Assembly: GCA_020634875.1 (NCBI GenBank) | Contig: JACKAX010000011.1 | Location: forward strand, 1 to 64,000 | Reading direction: 5' to 3' | From: Anaerolineales bacterium | GTDB lineage: Bacteria; Chloroflexota; Anaerolineae; Anaerolineales; JABWBV01 | DNA length: 64,000 bases | Shown: positions 41,955 through 51,204 of the stretch, one piece after another | Numbering within the stretch: position 1 is the first letter of the stretch | How the letters are laid out: each line of letters starts with the position of its first letter | Translations under genes and position numbers: made by a program | The notes under the pieces: model-generated | What the model was told of the DNA's origin: nothing | What the model saw: the letters and a program-made list of their open reading frames with translations, nothing else | The model's database searches: none

Positions 41955-42624
41955 ATGTTTATAAGGATGGGTGAACCCTGTACCGTAGATGCCCTGCGAA
42001 GCGTTAACCATGAAGTGGCACAAGACGAATTCGTCGCCATCATGGGGCCGTCCGGCTCCGGCAAATCCACCTTGTTGCATCTGCCGGGTGGATTGGACAG
42101 CCCCACGGACGGCGATGCCACCCTGAGCGGCAAGCGCATGACCCACCTGACCGACGACGAGATCACGCTTGTGCGAAGACGGCAGGTGGGTTTTATTTTT
42201 CAGTTCTTCAATCTGCTCCTAACCTTGAGCGCGGCGGAGAACATCGCCTCCCACTCCTGCTCGACGGCAAAAACATCCAGGACTACGTTTCCCGCATTGG
42301 TGAACTGCTCGCGTTGGTGGGCCTGACCGACCGCCGCGACCACAAACCCGATCAACTCTCCGGCGGGCAGCGGCAACGCATCGCCATTGCCCGCGCCTTT
42401 GTCTACGAACCCCCAATCGTCCTCGCCGACGAACCCACCGGCAACCTCGATTCCAAATCGGCACCAGCGTTCTCGAACTCTTGCGTAATGCCTGCAAAAC
42501 CCTCCACACCACCGTTGTCATGGTCACCCACGATCCCCGCGCCGCCTCCTACGCCGACCGCGTCATCTTCCTCAAAGATGGTCAAATCGTCCGCGAGTTG
42601 ACGGATATCCAAGATGGCGGATAG
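41955..42624 (+). pseudogene. Frameshifted ABC exporter ATPase (MacB/LolD-like)
   Basis: The N-terminal half (frame from 41955) has Walker [12 protein letters not shown] and the Q-loop region [11 protein letters not shown]. After about base 42249 the homologous reading continues one frame over ([40 protein letters not shown]) and after about 42457 it shifts again ([32 protein letters not shown]), ending at TAG 42622. Both breaks are single missing bases next to short C or G runs. All ATPase motifs survive, so decay is recent or the breaks are assembly errors. Confidence 0.85.
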
Positions 42625-42655
42625 GCGATTATGGGGGTGATGGCGGAGTTGGAGT

Positions 42656-43270
42656 TGTGAAAAGAAAAATCTCCTCATTGTTATTTTGGGGCTGGGCGTG
42701 GCACTAACGCTTGCGACAAATTTTTTGAGCGACGCTGTTGCCGCCAGAGAAGAGACAGGCGTTTTATGACGCGTTTCGCGACTGGGCGACGATTGCGGAG
42801 TTCAATTTTGTGATCGTGCCGGAATTGTCGTTTTTTGGGGGGACCTATTTCTCACTTGTGCTTGCCCCGGAGGTGATTTGGGAAACGGAAAACGCCTTTT
42901 TACTTTTTCGGAGGGGGATTAGCGGACGGCGATGCCTATCATGCAGGCGGGATGTGGCATGTTAATTCCTCCCCTGGTCGCCAGTCACAATCATGCGGGG
43001 GTGGGGGATACGAGCACCGTCACGGACAAAAACGGACCGGTGACTTGCACGGTGGCCGGGATTGGCTCCAGCTTTGTCCTGGCTTCGATCATCAGCAACG
43101 CCGTGGTCGATCAGTTTGCCGCTGACCAGCCCTTTTTTCTTTATCTGACCCACAAACTGGGGGTGGACGCTGCCCAACTGGAAAAAGATGTACAGGCATT
43201 GGGCGGTAAAATCTCGTTGGAAGTGATGACGATTAATGAGTTTGCAGGGACGCTTACCTCGGATTTCTAA
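42656..43270 (+). pseudogene. Decayed FtsX/MacB-like permease remnant
   Basis: Frame-hopping fragments follow the broken ATPase: a hydrophobic start (KKNLLIVILGLGVALTLATNF, bases about 42660-42722), IVPELSFFGGTYFSLVLAPEV in a second frame, then GPVTCTVAGIGSSFVLASII and LEKDVQALGGKISLEVMTINEF in a third frame. These look like parts of the large extracytoplasmic domain of an ABC exporter permease; the remaining membrane helices are missing. Confidence 0.65.
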
Positions 43271-43380
43271 AAACGCAAACCCTCATTGACGCCGTGAGAG
43301 AGGGGGGAGGCGTTCGAGGAGGTAGATTTGGGGGAAGGGGTATACTGCGGAAAGGTGGAGGGGACAGTGAGAGCATGGCC

Positions 43381-44346
43381 CTATGCAACTGTGATTATAA
43401 TTTTTCCTTGAGCATGTTTTTCCATCAGGTGCCGAATTGCTTTGGCTGTTTCATGGAGTGGGTAACGCTGGTCTATTACCGGGGCTAGTTTCCCGGTTTC
43501 CAGCAATTCCTTAAGAACGAGTAGATCTTCCTTTGGCGAGCCTGCAATGCCCATGAAAGCGTATTTTTTTCGTCCGAACCGCGATACCAGCGGTCCCAGG
43601 ATCATCGAGAGGACAACCTGTGAGATTGGGCCTCCCGCAACGATACATTTTCCTTTAGGGCTTAAGGCTCTCCGGTAAGCGCCGATGGAATGATGTCCGT
43701 TGACGACGAGGATTAAGTCATACTGCTTACCGTTTCGGGTAAAATCTTCCCGCGTGTAGTCTATGACCTGGTCTGCCCCAAGGGATTGCACCATTTCCAA
43801 ATTGCGCGTACTGCACACGCCGGTTACTTCCGCTCCCCAGGCTTTGGCTATCTGCACCGCAAAGATGCCCACACCACCCGAGGCTCCATCAATCAGAACC
43901 TTTTGCTTTGCCTGGATTTGTCCTTTGTCGCGAAGTCCTTGCAATGCTGTGAAACCCGCGACGGGCACAGATGCCGCCGCTTCGAAAGAGAGATGGGTGG
44001 GCTTGAGGGCAAATTTGCTTGCGCCATTGCAAACGTATTCAGCAAAAGCGCCCGGAGCTACACCAAACACCTCGTCACCGGGCTTGAATTCTGTCACCTG
44101 ACTGCCCACCGCTTCTACAGTTCCTGCGACATCCGTGCCGAGTTGTTGGGTTTTCTGTTTAAAAAAGATGCCAATGATACGCAGCAAAAGCGCTGACATG
44201 GCGAATCCTCGCCATTCCATCGCATTGACGGATGCGGCATGAACCTTCACTAACACTTGTTGTTCCGTGGGGACCGGTTTTTCGAGTTCCTCTAGCCGTA
44301 GGACAGTTTCCGGTGGTCCGTTTTGAGTATGAATAATCGCTTTCAT
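43381..44346 (-). CDS. MDR zinc-independent quinone/alcohol oxidoreductase
   Basis: An NAD(P)-dependent reductase of 321 aa of the medium-chain family. An N-terminal GroES-like fold (VLVKVHAASVNAMEWRGF, GTDVAGTVEAVGSQVTEFKPGDEVFG) is followed by a Rossmann domain with VLIDGASGGVGIFAVQIAKAWGAEV. There is no structural-zinc cysteine cluster, and the catalytic Cys/His zinc ligands of alcohol dehydrogenases are absent (VNAMEWR), so it is quinone-reductase-like. ATG 44346 is preferred; GGAG precedes it by 11 bases. It starts 22 bases after the rhodanese gene and is probably co-transcribed with it. Confidence 0.88.
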   Translation of the reverse strand: MKAIIHTQNGPPETVLRLEELEKPVPTEQQVLVKVHAASVNAMEWRGFAMSALLLRIIGIFFKQKTQQLGTDVAGTVEAVGSQVTEFKPGDEVFGVAPGAFAEYVCNGASKFALKPTHLSFEAAASVPVAGFTALQGLRDKGQIQAKQKVLIDGASGGVGIFAVQIAKAWGAEVTGVCSTRNLEMVQSLGADQVIDYTREDFTRNGKQYDLILVVNGHHSIGAYRRALSPKGKCIVAGGPISQVVLSMILGPLVSRFGRKKYAFMGIAGSPKEDLLVLKELLETGKLAPVIDQRYPLHETAKAIRHLMEKHAQGKIIITVA

Positions 44347-44368
44347 TAAACACATTTCTCCAAATAAA

Positions 44369-45472
44369 TTATCGGGTCCAGATTTTCCAGTCGCCTGCTC
44401 CATTTGCAGGGAGACCTTCACCCAGCCATTCATACAGAGAACCATCATAAACCGCTACATTTTCGTACCCAGCTATCAAAAGAGCGGCAGCATTGATGGT
44501 CGCAGCAATTCCTCCACCACAATAAGTAATGATCCGTTTGTGTTGTGTAATCTCTTTCAGGCGTTGAATTATTTGCTCGTCAGTCGAAAAATTATCCATA
44601 TCTTTCATTAAATCCAAGGCTGGCAAACATGTGGAACCGACAATATGTCTATTATTGTGACTGATTAACGGCATTGTATTGATTGTCCCAACATCTTCAT
44701 TCCCGATGGCGGCTAACACCTCTTCCTTGCTAGCAAACATCCACGAGCGAAAAGAAGCCTGAAAACTTGTAGGAGCGTATTGATGGACTTCTTTTTCTAA
44801 TGGGCCACCAACCTTTTGCCAGGCTGCAAGGCCTCCGTTGAGAATCCGCACATACTCGTGTCCTGCATATCGTAAAACCCACCAGGCGCGCACCGCATAC
44901 GGTAACATTCCACTGGCATAAACGACTACTTCAGAAGTGTTGGAAATCCCGGCCTGCCCAATTTGCAATTCAAGGTCTGCCTCCTGTGAAAGCGTCAATT
45001 CATACGGGCTATTCAAATCAGAAAATCTCGTATGATCAAAATATACTGCTCCGGGGATATGTGCCTCCAGATACATATTGTTCATGACGGAAGCGTCAAA
45101 GATGAGGAGGTTTTTGTCTTCAAACTTCTTTAGTAATTCATCTGCTTCAATAAGAATCTTTTCGCGGTTCATTGGGTATTTTTCCTTTGGATTATGTGAG
45201 GTATTGTATTTCTCAACAATGGGAGGCGTTTCCACAAGCATCACCGAGCGTAAGACGATGCCTAAATCACGCACCTTTTTCAACAAGCCATGTAACGCAG
45301 CCTGATCTGCAACCGGACATAGCAAGACGGTTTCCCCGTCCGCATTTTGGATGATGGTCGCACTATTAAACCAACGGTTCCACTCTTCACCAATTTGGCC
45401 ATGGAGCCGGAATTCATAAATCTGGGATTGGTATAAATTTAGATCGGATGGCGGGGAGGAATGATCGAACAT
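44369..45472 (-). CDS. Sulfurtransferase (rhodanese pair) with extra N-terminal domain
   Basis: A protein of 367 aa. Residues about 18-80 (YEFRLHGQIGEEWNRWF ... VADQAALHGLLKKVRDLGI) form a small alpha/beta domain resembling short stand-alone proteins of Chloroflexota and Actinobacteria. From about residue 101 (MNREKILIEADELLKKF) a normal two-domain sulfurtransferase follows, with the inactive first rhodanese and a second one whose active-site loop is CGGGIA, as in mercaptopyruvate-type enzymes rather than CRKG. The Met at 45172 could be a separate start (AAAGGA upstream), giving a plain enzyme. The frame runs through without a stop, so fusion is the simpler reading. Confidence 0.82.
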   Translation of the reverse strand: MFDHSSPPSDLNLYQSQIYEFRLHGQIGEEWNRWFNSATIIQNADGETVLLCPVADQAALHGLLKKVRDLGIVLRSVMLVETPPIVEKYNTSHNPKEKYPMNREKILIEADELLKKFEDKNLLIFDASVMNNMYLEAHIPGAVYFDHTRFSDLNSPYELTLSQEADLELQIGQAGISNTSEVVVYASGMLPYAVRAWWVLRYAGHEYVRILNGGLAAWQKVGGPLEKEVHQYAPTSFQASFRSWMFASKEEVLAAIGNEDVGTINTMPLISHNNRHIVGSTCLPALDLMKDMDNFSTDEQIIQRLKEITQHKRIITYCGGGIAATINAAALLIAGYENVAVYDGSLYEWLGEGLPANGAGDWKIWTR

Positions 45473-45584
45473 TTTCTGAATCGGGATGCTTGTGGCGTTC
45501 TTGATACAGGAAATATACCGGCACAAGCGAAAGGCCGGAGAGACACAAAAGTGTTGTTTTGGGGTGTTGTTGGGGTAAGAGGGG

Positions 45585-48185
45585 TTAGAGTAAGCCTAAC
45601 GCTCGGGCACGCGCCACGGCTTCAGTGCGGCGTTGGACCTGGAGTTTTTCAAAAATCTTCCGATTGTGCCCTTTGACAGTATCCCTGGCGATGAACAGGC
45701 GTTTGCTGATTTCGTCGTTAGAAAGCCCTTGCGCGATTAGACGTAATACCTCAAACTCACGGGGGCTTAATGGGTCAGGCAGGGTCTGCGCGTGGCGGGA
45801 AAGAAGGGTGCGGTCAAAGGCGAGCAGCAGTTTGTCCACATAATTTGGCATAAGATCTCGCGTCTCGGATAGGAATTGGTACATCGGAAGCCCCTCATCA
45901 ACAAATAAGCGTACATAACCGCCTGGTTCAGCCAATGCCAGCACTTCCTGTAATAGGTTAATAGCAGAAGGTTGATCCTTTTTCAGATAACAGGTCAGGG
46001 CTTGGAGCGTCATAACTTTCAATCGCTCATCCCCCCATTTTCGGGCTTCTGCCTGGGTACGCAAGGTTGCCAAAATGACAAGGGCCTCAGTAAACCTCTT
46101 CTGGGCAAGATGGACCCGTACTTGACCAAAGGGAAGGTGATACGTTTGGGCAAGGCGTTCGGCCTCGGTGCGATTCCCCTGCCAAAGCAAGACCAAAACC
46201 TGGGCCGCTGCAATATCAGGCAGGCGGAACAAAAAATTTCTCTGGCGCGCTGTTTGTTCGGCATGGGCTAACGTGGTTACCGCCCCGGTGATATCCCCTT
46301 GGGCCAACTTTATACGGGCCAGGAATACTTCGCTCAAGATGAAACGGTCAATGACCTGGTCATATTGTTTGGCTAATTGCAAGCTTTGCTCGGCAAATTT
46401 TTGTGCGCCAATCAGCTCATTCCATTCGTAGAGAATTCGCGCGATACCTAAATGCGCTTCGTTGACAATTTGCAGGGGTTGCTCACCAGCAAGTTGCACG
46501 ACACTTTGATATGTCTGTGCCGCGAGAATGAGTTGATTTTCGGCTTCCTGGAGATTGCCCAAGCCAATCGTTGCCAATATCATTGTAAAAATGTCCCCCA
46601 CGGATTGGCTTAGAGCAATGGCTTCGGTGAGGGCGGGCCGGGCCGAGAGGCGGTCGCCCTGATAAATGTAGGCATAACCTAGAGTCCAAAAGGCGCTGGC
46701 GCGGGTAGAGGCGTTGGTTTGAGGCAAATACTCCAACGCGCGGCGAGATTGGACAATCATTTGTTCGGGTTGGTAACGCGTTAGCGCCACCACCGCCCGC
46801 GCACTGGCGATCCTTCCGACAAGGTGGCGCGTTTCGTCGTCCGGTTCCACATTTTGTAAGGCAGCTTCCGCTGCATTAAGTTTTTCTTCGACCCCAGTTC
46901 TGAATCCATTGATCAGCAAAAGGGCAGCATATCGCCACCAGAGTGACGGGCGTGCGTTCAGAGTTTCTGGAGGTAAGGATGCGAACCACTCCAGAATCAT
47001 CGTAACTGCGCCTTTCATGTGAAGGGGAATGCCTTTCCCGGCAATCAAACGCTCAGCGCGCGCAATATCGTCGGCAGCGGTAGCATGATGAAAAGCCTCG
47101 ATGTCTAAATCGTGATCTTCATACCATTGGCTTGCACGCAGATGCAAGGTTGAAATATTCGTGTCTGGTGCGTTTTGCAGGCGTTGGCGTAAAAGGTCTG
47201 CAAAAAGATGATGGTAGCGGTACCACTTTCGTTCTTTATCTAACGGTAGGATAAACAGGTTTGCTTGCTCAAGATAATCCAACGTCTTGTGCATGGAGCC
47301 TGCGGGGGCAGCAAGGACCGCCTCACACAGCGAACTGCATAAGCGGTTCAAGACAGACGTTTGAAGTAAAAACGCTTGTACATCTGCAGTTTGTTTGTGT
47401 AGAACTTCTTCGAGTAAATAGTCCAAAACGAAGCGATGGCTGCCCGCAAAGGAGTTGATGAATGCTGCTTTGTCGTGGACGTTCTGCATAGAAATTGCCG
47501 CAAGTTGCAGGCCGACGATCCAGCCTTCTGTGCGTTTTTCCAATGTCGCAATATTTTCTTCGGAGAGGTCAAGCCCCATCGTTTGATACAGGAAGGCCGC
47601 GACCTCAGGCTGGGTAAACCGCAAATCACCGGCGCGCAGTTCAGTCAACTGATCGTAAGCGCGGAGACGGGTTAAGGGCAAGTCGGGGTCTTCTCGTGTT
47701 GCTATCACAAGATGGAACTGTGGCGGGAGATGATCAAGGAGAAACGCCAAGGCGTCATCAATAGATTTAGCGTCAAGAAGATGGTAATCATCTAGGATGA
47801 GAAGAAATTGGGAGGGGAGTTCAGCCAACTCATTTAGCATGAGCGTCAGGAGGTTCTCTAAGGGAGGTTTTTGTGGGGACTGAAGCGCGAGCATTATCCC
47901 AGCGCCAAAATTAGGAAGGATGGTTTGTAACGCAGCGATCATATAAGAAAGAAACCGCATCGGATCATGATCGTTTTCGTCCAGAGATAACCAGGCGATT
48001 GGGAATTTGTGCGTGGCAACCCATTCGCATAACAACGTTGTCTTTCCAAACCCAGCCGGGGCAGAAATCAGGGTTAGTTTGCGATGCAGGCCTTTGTCCA
48101 ACTGTGCAAGAAGGTGTGACCGAGAGACAAATTTCGAGCGCGGTGTGGGGATGTAAAGTTTGGTAGCCAGAATAGGCGTGGTCAT
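45585..48185 (-). CDS. LAL (MalT-like) LuxR-family transcriptional regulator
   Basis: A large ATP-binding regulator of 866 aa. Walker A is APAGFGKTT (42-50), Walker B is FLLILDDYHLL (about 125-135), and the STAND-type signature includes WLSLDENDHDPMRFL. The middle (about 400-790) is TPR-like helical repeats expected to bind an inducer. The C-terminal LuxR helix-turn-helix reads LSPREFEVLRLIAQGLSNDE ... DTVKGHNRKIFEKLQ. In MalT the inducer is maltotriose; here it is unknown. It stands 112 bases upstream of the rhodanese gene on the same strand. Confidence 0.93.
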   Translation of the reverse strand: MTTPILATKLYIPTPRSKFVSRSHLLAQLDKGLHRKLTLISAPAGFGKTTLLCEWVATHKFPIAWLSLDENDHDPMRFLSYMIAALQTILPNFGAGIMLALQSPQKPPLENLLTLMLNELAELPSQFLLILDDYHLLDAKSIDDALAFLLDHLPPQFHLVIATREDPDLPLTRLRAYDQLTELRAGDLRFTQPEVAAFLYQTMGLDLSEENIATLEKRTEGWIVGLQLAAISMQNVHDKAAFINSFAGSHRFVLDYLLEEVLHKQTADVQAFLLQTSVLNRLCSSLCEAVLAAPAGSMHKTLDYLEQANLFILPLDKERKWYRYHHLFADLLRQRLQNAPDTNISTLHLRASQWYEDHDLDIEAFHHATAADDIARAERLIAGKGIPLHMKGAVTMILEWFASLPPETLNARPSLWWRYAALLLINGFRTGVEEKLNAAEAALQNVEPDDETRHLVGRIASARAVVALTRYQPEQMIVQSRRALEYLPQTNASTRASAFWTLGYAYIYQGDRLSARPALTEAIALSQSVGDIFTMILATIGLGNLQEAENQLILAAQTYQSVVQLAGEQPLQIVNEAHLGIARILYEWNELIGAQKFAEQSLQLAKQYDQVIDRFILSEVFLARIKLAQGDITGAVTTLAHAEQTARQRNFLFRLPDIAAAQVLVLLWQGNRTEAERLAQTYHLPFGQVRVHLAQKRFTEALVILATLRTQAEARKWGDERLKVMTLQALTCYLKKDQPSAINLLQEVLALAEPGGYVRLFVDEGLPMYQFLSETRDLMPNYVDKLLLAFDRTLLSRHAQTLPDPLSPREFEVLRLIAQGLSNDEISKRLFIARDTVKGHNRKIFEKLQVQRRTEAVARARALGLL

Positions 48186-48587
48186 AAATAACTACTTTCG
48201 AATTTGGATGGATATATTTTGAAAAGTTGCTTAAGAAACCAGGGCTTGGCCTAGAGAAGCAAACTGCATCATAGGGATGTACTTATTTCGTCCCCCATGA
48301 AATTAACGCAACCAAAACTCATAGATGATTATAAGCGGAGATTTGAGAAGTTATTCCCCCCAACTTTTTTGGATGATCTTGCACAACTTGTAAACCTCCT
48401 GACGATTACGCGCCCATGCAGAACTCACGATTTGGTTCACTCCAACGAATGAAAATCGTTTGCCGTTGGCGGAAAAATAAGTAAAACGTTTTGCCTCTCA
48501 AGAATGGCATTTGATCGGATGGATAAATTGTGTTTCTCCAAAGTACAACTGTTCTTTCATGTTTGGTAACGCTAAAATCATCCCATC
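48186..48587. other. Intergenic gap, no recognised feature
   Basis: About 400 A/T-rich bases between the start of the LAL regulator gene and the stop of the Pnkp gene, both on the minus strand. It must hold the regulator's promoter, but no hexamer pair with proper spacing, terminator hairpin, repeat or RNA gene could be supported by eye. Confidence 0.5.
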
Positions 48588-51146
48588 TCACAGCCGCGGG
48601 TCCACCGGATCGCTCTCTAACGCCAGCACTCCAAACACACACTCGTGAACGCGGTAAAGCGGTTCCTGGCGGACAAAGCGCTCCAACCCTTCCACGCCTA
48701 GGGCAAACTCGCGTAAGGCCAGACTGCGTTTCTTGCCCAAGCCTCGCCCACGTAAACGGGCGAGGTGTTCGGGTGCGGTGTATTCCGGGCCATATATCAG
48801 CCGTAAATATTCGCGGCCCCGGCACTTAACCGCGGGTTGCAATAAGCCTTTGGCATTTTGGGCGATGAAGCTAAAAGGTTTAACGACCATCCCTTCGCCC
48901 CCGCGCCCGGTCAACGTTCCCCACCAGTTTATGCCCGCCTGAACGCTTTCCGTATTTGTCACCTCCACGAGGTGATATTCTGTGGCGAGGAGGAAGTCCG
49001 GGTCGGTGGCACAAAGTTGGTGGAGAGTCTGCATCTGCCAAACGTGATCCTGGTCGAAATAGGTACCCCCTTCGGAAGCGAGCAGATGAAAAGGCGCAAG
49101 TTTTAGGTCGGTAAGGGACTGTACCGGCCAGCAATATTGCCGGTAGACCTGCCGGTAATGGGTGACGTTATCGGCGCGTTGTTGAAAGTGGGTGAGGAGT
49201 GCGTTTGCGTCTAAATTACTTCGTGTAGCCAATTCAAGGGCGGTGACGGCCTCCCGTAAACCGACTTCAGCGGCGGTCCCCACCGCGGCATATTGGTCTT
49301 CCAACAATTGTTGCGCCTTCGCCGACCACGGGAGCAGTTCACAATCCAGGCAGAACCAGTCCGATTGAAAGGTATCCCACCACTCCGCGCGGGTGAGGGC
49401 TTCCCGAAGGCGGGCGAGAAAAGCTCCTTCCAGCTTCATTTCGTCGAAAAAGCGACGGCCCGTGCGGGTGTACACAATCCCCGCTTCGTTTTCGCCAATT
49501 CCAAACCGACGATGGGCGGTTGCCATGTCCCGGCAAACGACCACCACGGCGCGGGACCCCATGTGTTTTTCTTCGCACACAACCTGGAGAACGCCATTGG
49601 CCCGATAATAGTCAAACGCCTGCGTCGGGTGTTCCAGCCATTCGGGGGCGGAACTTGTTTCGGAGGGGGACATGGTGGGGGGCAGATAAATGAGCCAACG
49701 CGGATTGGCGGCAAAGCGGCTCATCACTTCCAGCGCGGCAGCGGTTTGATTGGCTTGCAAAACGATTTTGCGTTGCAGGCGGGTGTCGAGGATGCGTTTC
49801 CCGCTCACATCACTGAGGTCCAAAATGTCGTGCGGGCGTGGGGGCGTGGCGGGCGGAGCCGCCTCTTCCGGGGGGAGAAAGGGGCGGGCGGGTTCGCTGT
49901 ACGTGCGGCTGGCGGGAACGGAGATCAGTTCTTTTTCCGGGTAGCGCAGGGCGGTAAGTTTGCCCCCAAAGACACAGCCGGTATCAAGGTTAATCGTGTG
50001 GTTGAGCCACTCCGGTTCGGGGATGGGGGTATGCCCGTAGACGACCAGCGCACGCCCCCGATAATCTTCCGCCCAGGGATAGCGGACGGGCAGGCCAAAT
50101 TCGTCCGTTTCCCCGGTCGTTTCCCCGTACAAGGCAAAATCCCGTACCCGGCTGGAGGCGCGCCCCTGGTAGGCTTCTTTCATCCCCGCGTGAGCGACAA
50201 CCAGTTTGCCGTCGTTTAACACGTAATGGCTGACCAGCCCATCAATGAATGCGGCGACCCGGGTTTTGAATTCCGGCGTTTCCCCCTCGAGTTGAGCCAG
50301 GGTTTCGGCGAGGCCGTGAGCGATGCGGACATCGCGGCCCTGCAATTTCCGTTTGAGTTTGTCGTCGTGATTGCCAGGGATGCACAACGCGGTGCCTTCC
50401 GCCACCATCCCCATCACCAGACGTAAAACGGACGGCGAATCGGGGCCGCGGTCTACCAGGTCCCCGAGGAAGATTGCCTTGCGACCGGCGGGCGGGGTGA
50501 CGTGGAAGGTGTCGGGGACGGGAGAATCAAGGTGGTAGCCCAACTTCGTGAGGAGGGCGGTCAGTTCCTCGAAACAGCCATGCACATCGCCGATGAGGTC
50601 GAAGGGGCCATGTTCATCTTTGCGGTTGTTCCAGAGACGGGTGCGGGTGAGGGCAACGTTCGCAAGGTCTTCTTCGGATTTGAGTAGGAAGACATGCCGG
50701 AAACCTTCGCGTTTGAGATTGCGGAGCGATTGTTGAAGGGCACGGTGCTGGCGAGGGATGACGTGCGTCCCAAAATCCCGGTCGGGGCGGGCGCGGTTGC
50801 GGGCTTTGCACACGCTCAGGGGCAGGTCAAGCACGATGGCGACGGGGAGGACATCGTGGGCGCGGGCCAGTTCAATGAGGGGTTTGCGGTCGGGGGCTTG
50901 CACGTTGGTGGCGTCCACAACGGTGAGCAATCCGCGGGCGAGGCGTTTCCCGGCAAGATAGTGGAGCACGTCGAAGGCATCGTCGGTCGCGGTTTGGTTG
51001 TTTTCATCGTCCGAGACTAGTGCGCGGCAGAAGTCAGAGGAGAGCACTTCGGTGGGCTTGAAATGGGTGCGGGCAAAGGTGGATTTGCCGGAGCCGGAAA
51101 CGCCGATGAGGACGACGAGAGAGAGTTCGGGGAGGTTGAGGTTCAT
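48588..51146 (-). CDS. pnkp: RNA-repair polynucleotide kinase-phosphatase-ligase (bacterial Pnkp)
   Basis: A three-module RNA end-healing and sealing enzyme of 852 aa. The N-terminal 5'-OH kinase has the P-loop GVSGSGKS (15-22). The binuclear metallophosphatase has DVHG (Asp187, His189), GDLVDRG (228-234) and GNHDD (258-262) for 2',3'-phosphate removal. The C-terminal adenylyltransferase has Lys527 in CEEKHMGSR, the expected AMP-acceptor lysine, and GEGMVVKP near residue 775. Family length is about 850, so the gene is complete. It lies 58 bases downstream of hen1, its established partner that activates sealing and methylates the repaired end. No clear ribosome site is seen. Confidence 0.96.
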   Translation of the reverse strand: MNLNLPELSLVVLIGVSGSGKSTFARTHFKPTEVLSSDFCRALVSDDENNQTATDDAFDVLHYLAGKRLARGLLTVVDATNVQAPDRKPLIELARAHDVLPVAIVLDLPLSVCKARNRARPDRDFGTHVIPRQHRALQQSLRNLKREGFRHVFLLKSEEDLANVALTRTRLWNNRKDEHGPFDLIGDVHGCFEELTALLTKLGYHLDSPVPDTFHVTPPAGRKAIFLGDLVDRGPDSPSVLRLVMGMVAEGTALCIPGNHDDKLKRKLQGRDVRIAHGLAETLAQLEGETPEFKTRVAAFIDGLVSHYVLNDGKLVVAHAGMKEAYQGRASSRVRDFALYGETTGETDEFGLPVRYPWAEDYRGRALVVYGHTPIPEPEWLNHTINLDTGCVFGGKLTALRYPEKELISVPASRTYSEPARPFLPPEEAAPPATPPRPHDILDLSDVSGKRILDTRLQRKIVLQANQTAAALEVMSRFAANPRWLIYLPPTMSPSETSSAPEWLEHPTQAFDYYRANGVLQVVCEEKHMGSRAVVVVCRDMATAHRRFGIGENEAGIVYTRTGRRFFDEMKLEGAFLARLREALTRAEWWDTFQSDWFCLDCELLPWSAKAQQLLEDQYAAVGTAAEVGLREAVTALELATRSNLDANALLTHFQQRADNVTHYRQVYRQYCWPVQSLTDLKLAPFHLLASEGGTYFDQDHVWQMQTLHQLCATDPDFLLATEYHLVEVTNTESVQAGINWWGTLTGRGGEGMVVKPFSFIAQNAKGLLQPAVKCRGREYLRLIYGPEYTAPEHLARLRGRGLGKKRSLALREFALGVEGLERFVRQEPLYRVHECVFGVLALESDPVDPRL

Positions 51147-51204
51147 GCAGGGGAAGCAGGAAGCGGGAAAAAGGAATTAGGAATGAGGAAGAAGGGAAAA
51201 CTGG

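Noticed and set aside
49293..50219. Plus-strand open frame of 308 codons
   Set aside because: Antisense shadow of the Pnkp gene in GC-rich DNA; the Pnkp reading has all its catalytic residues.
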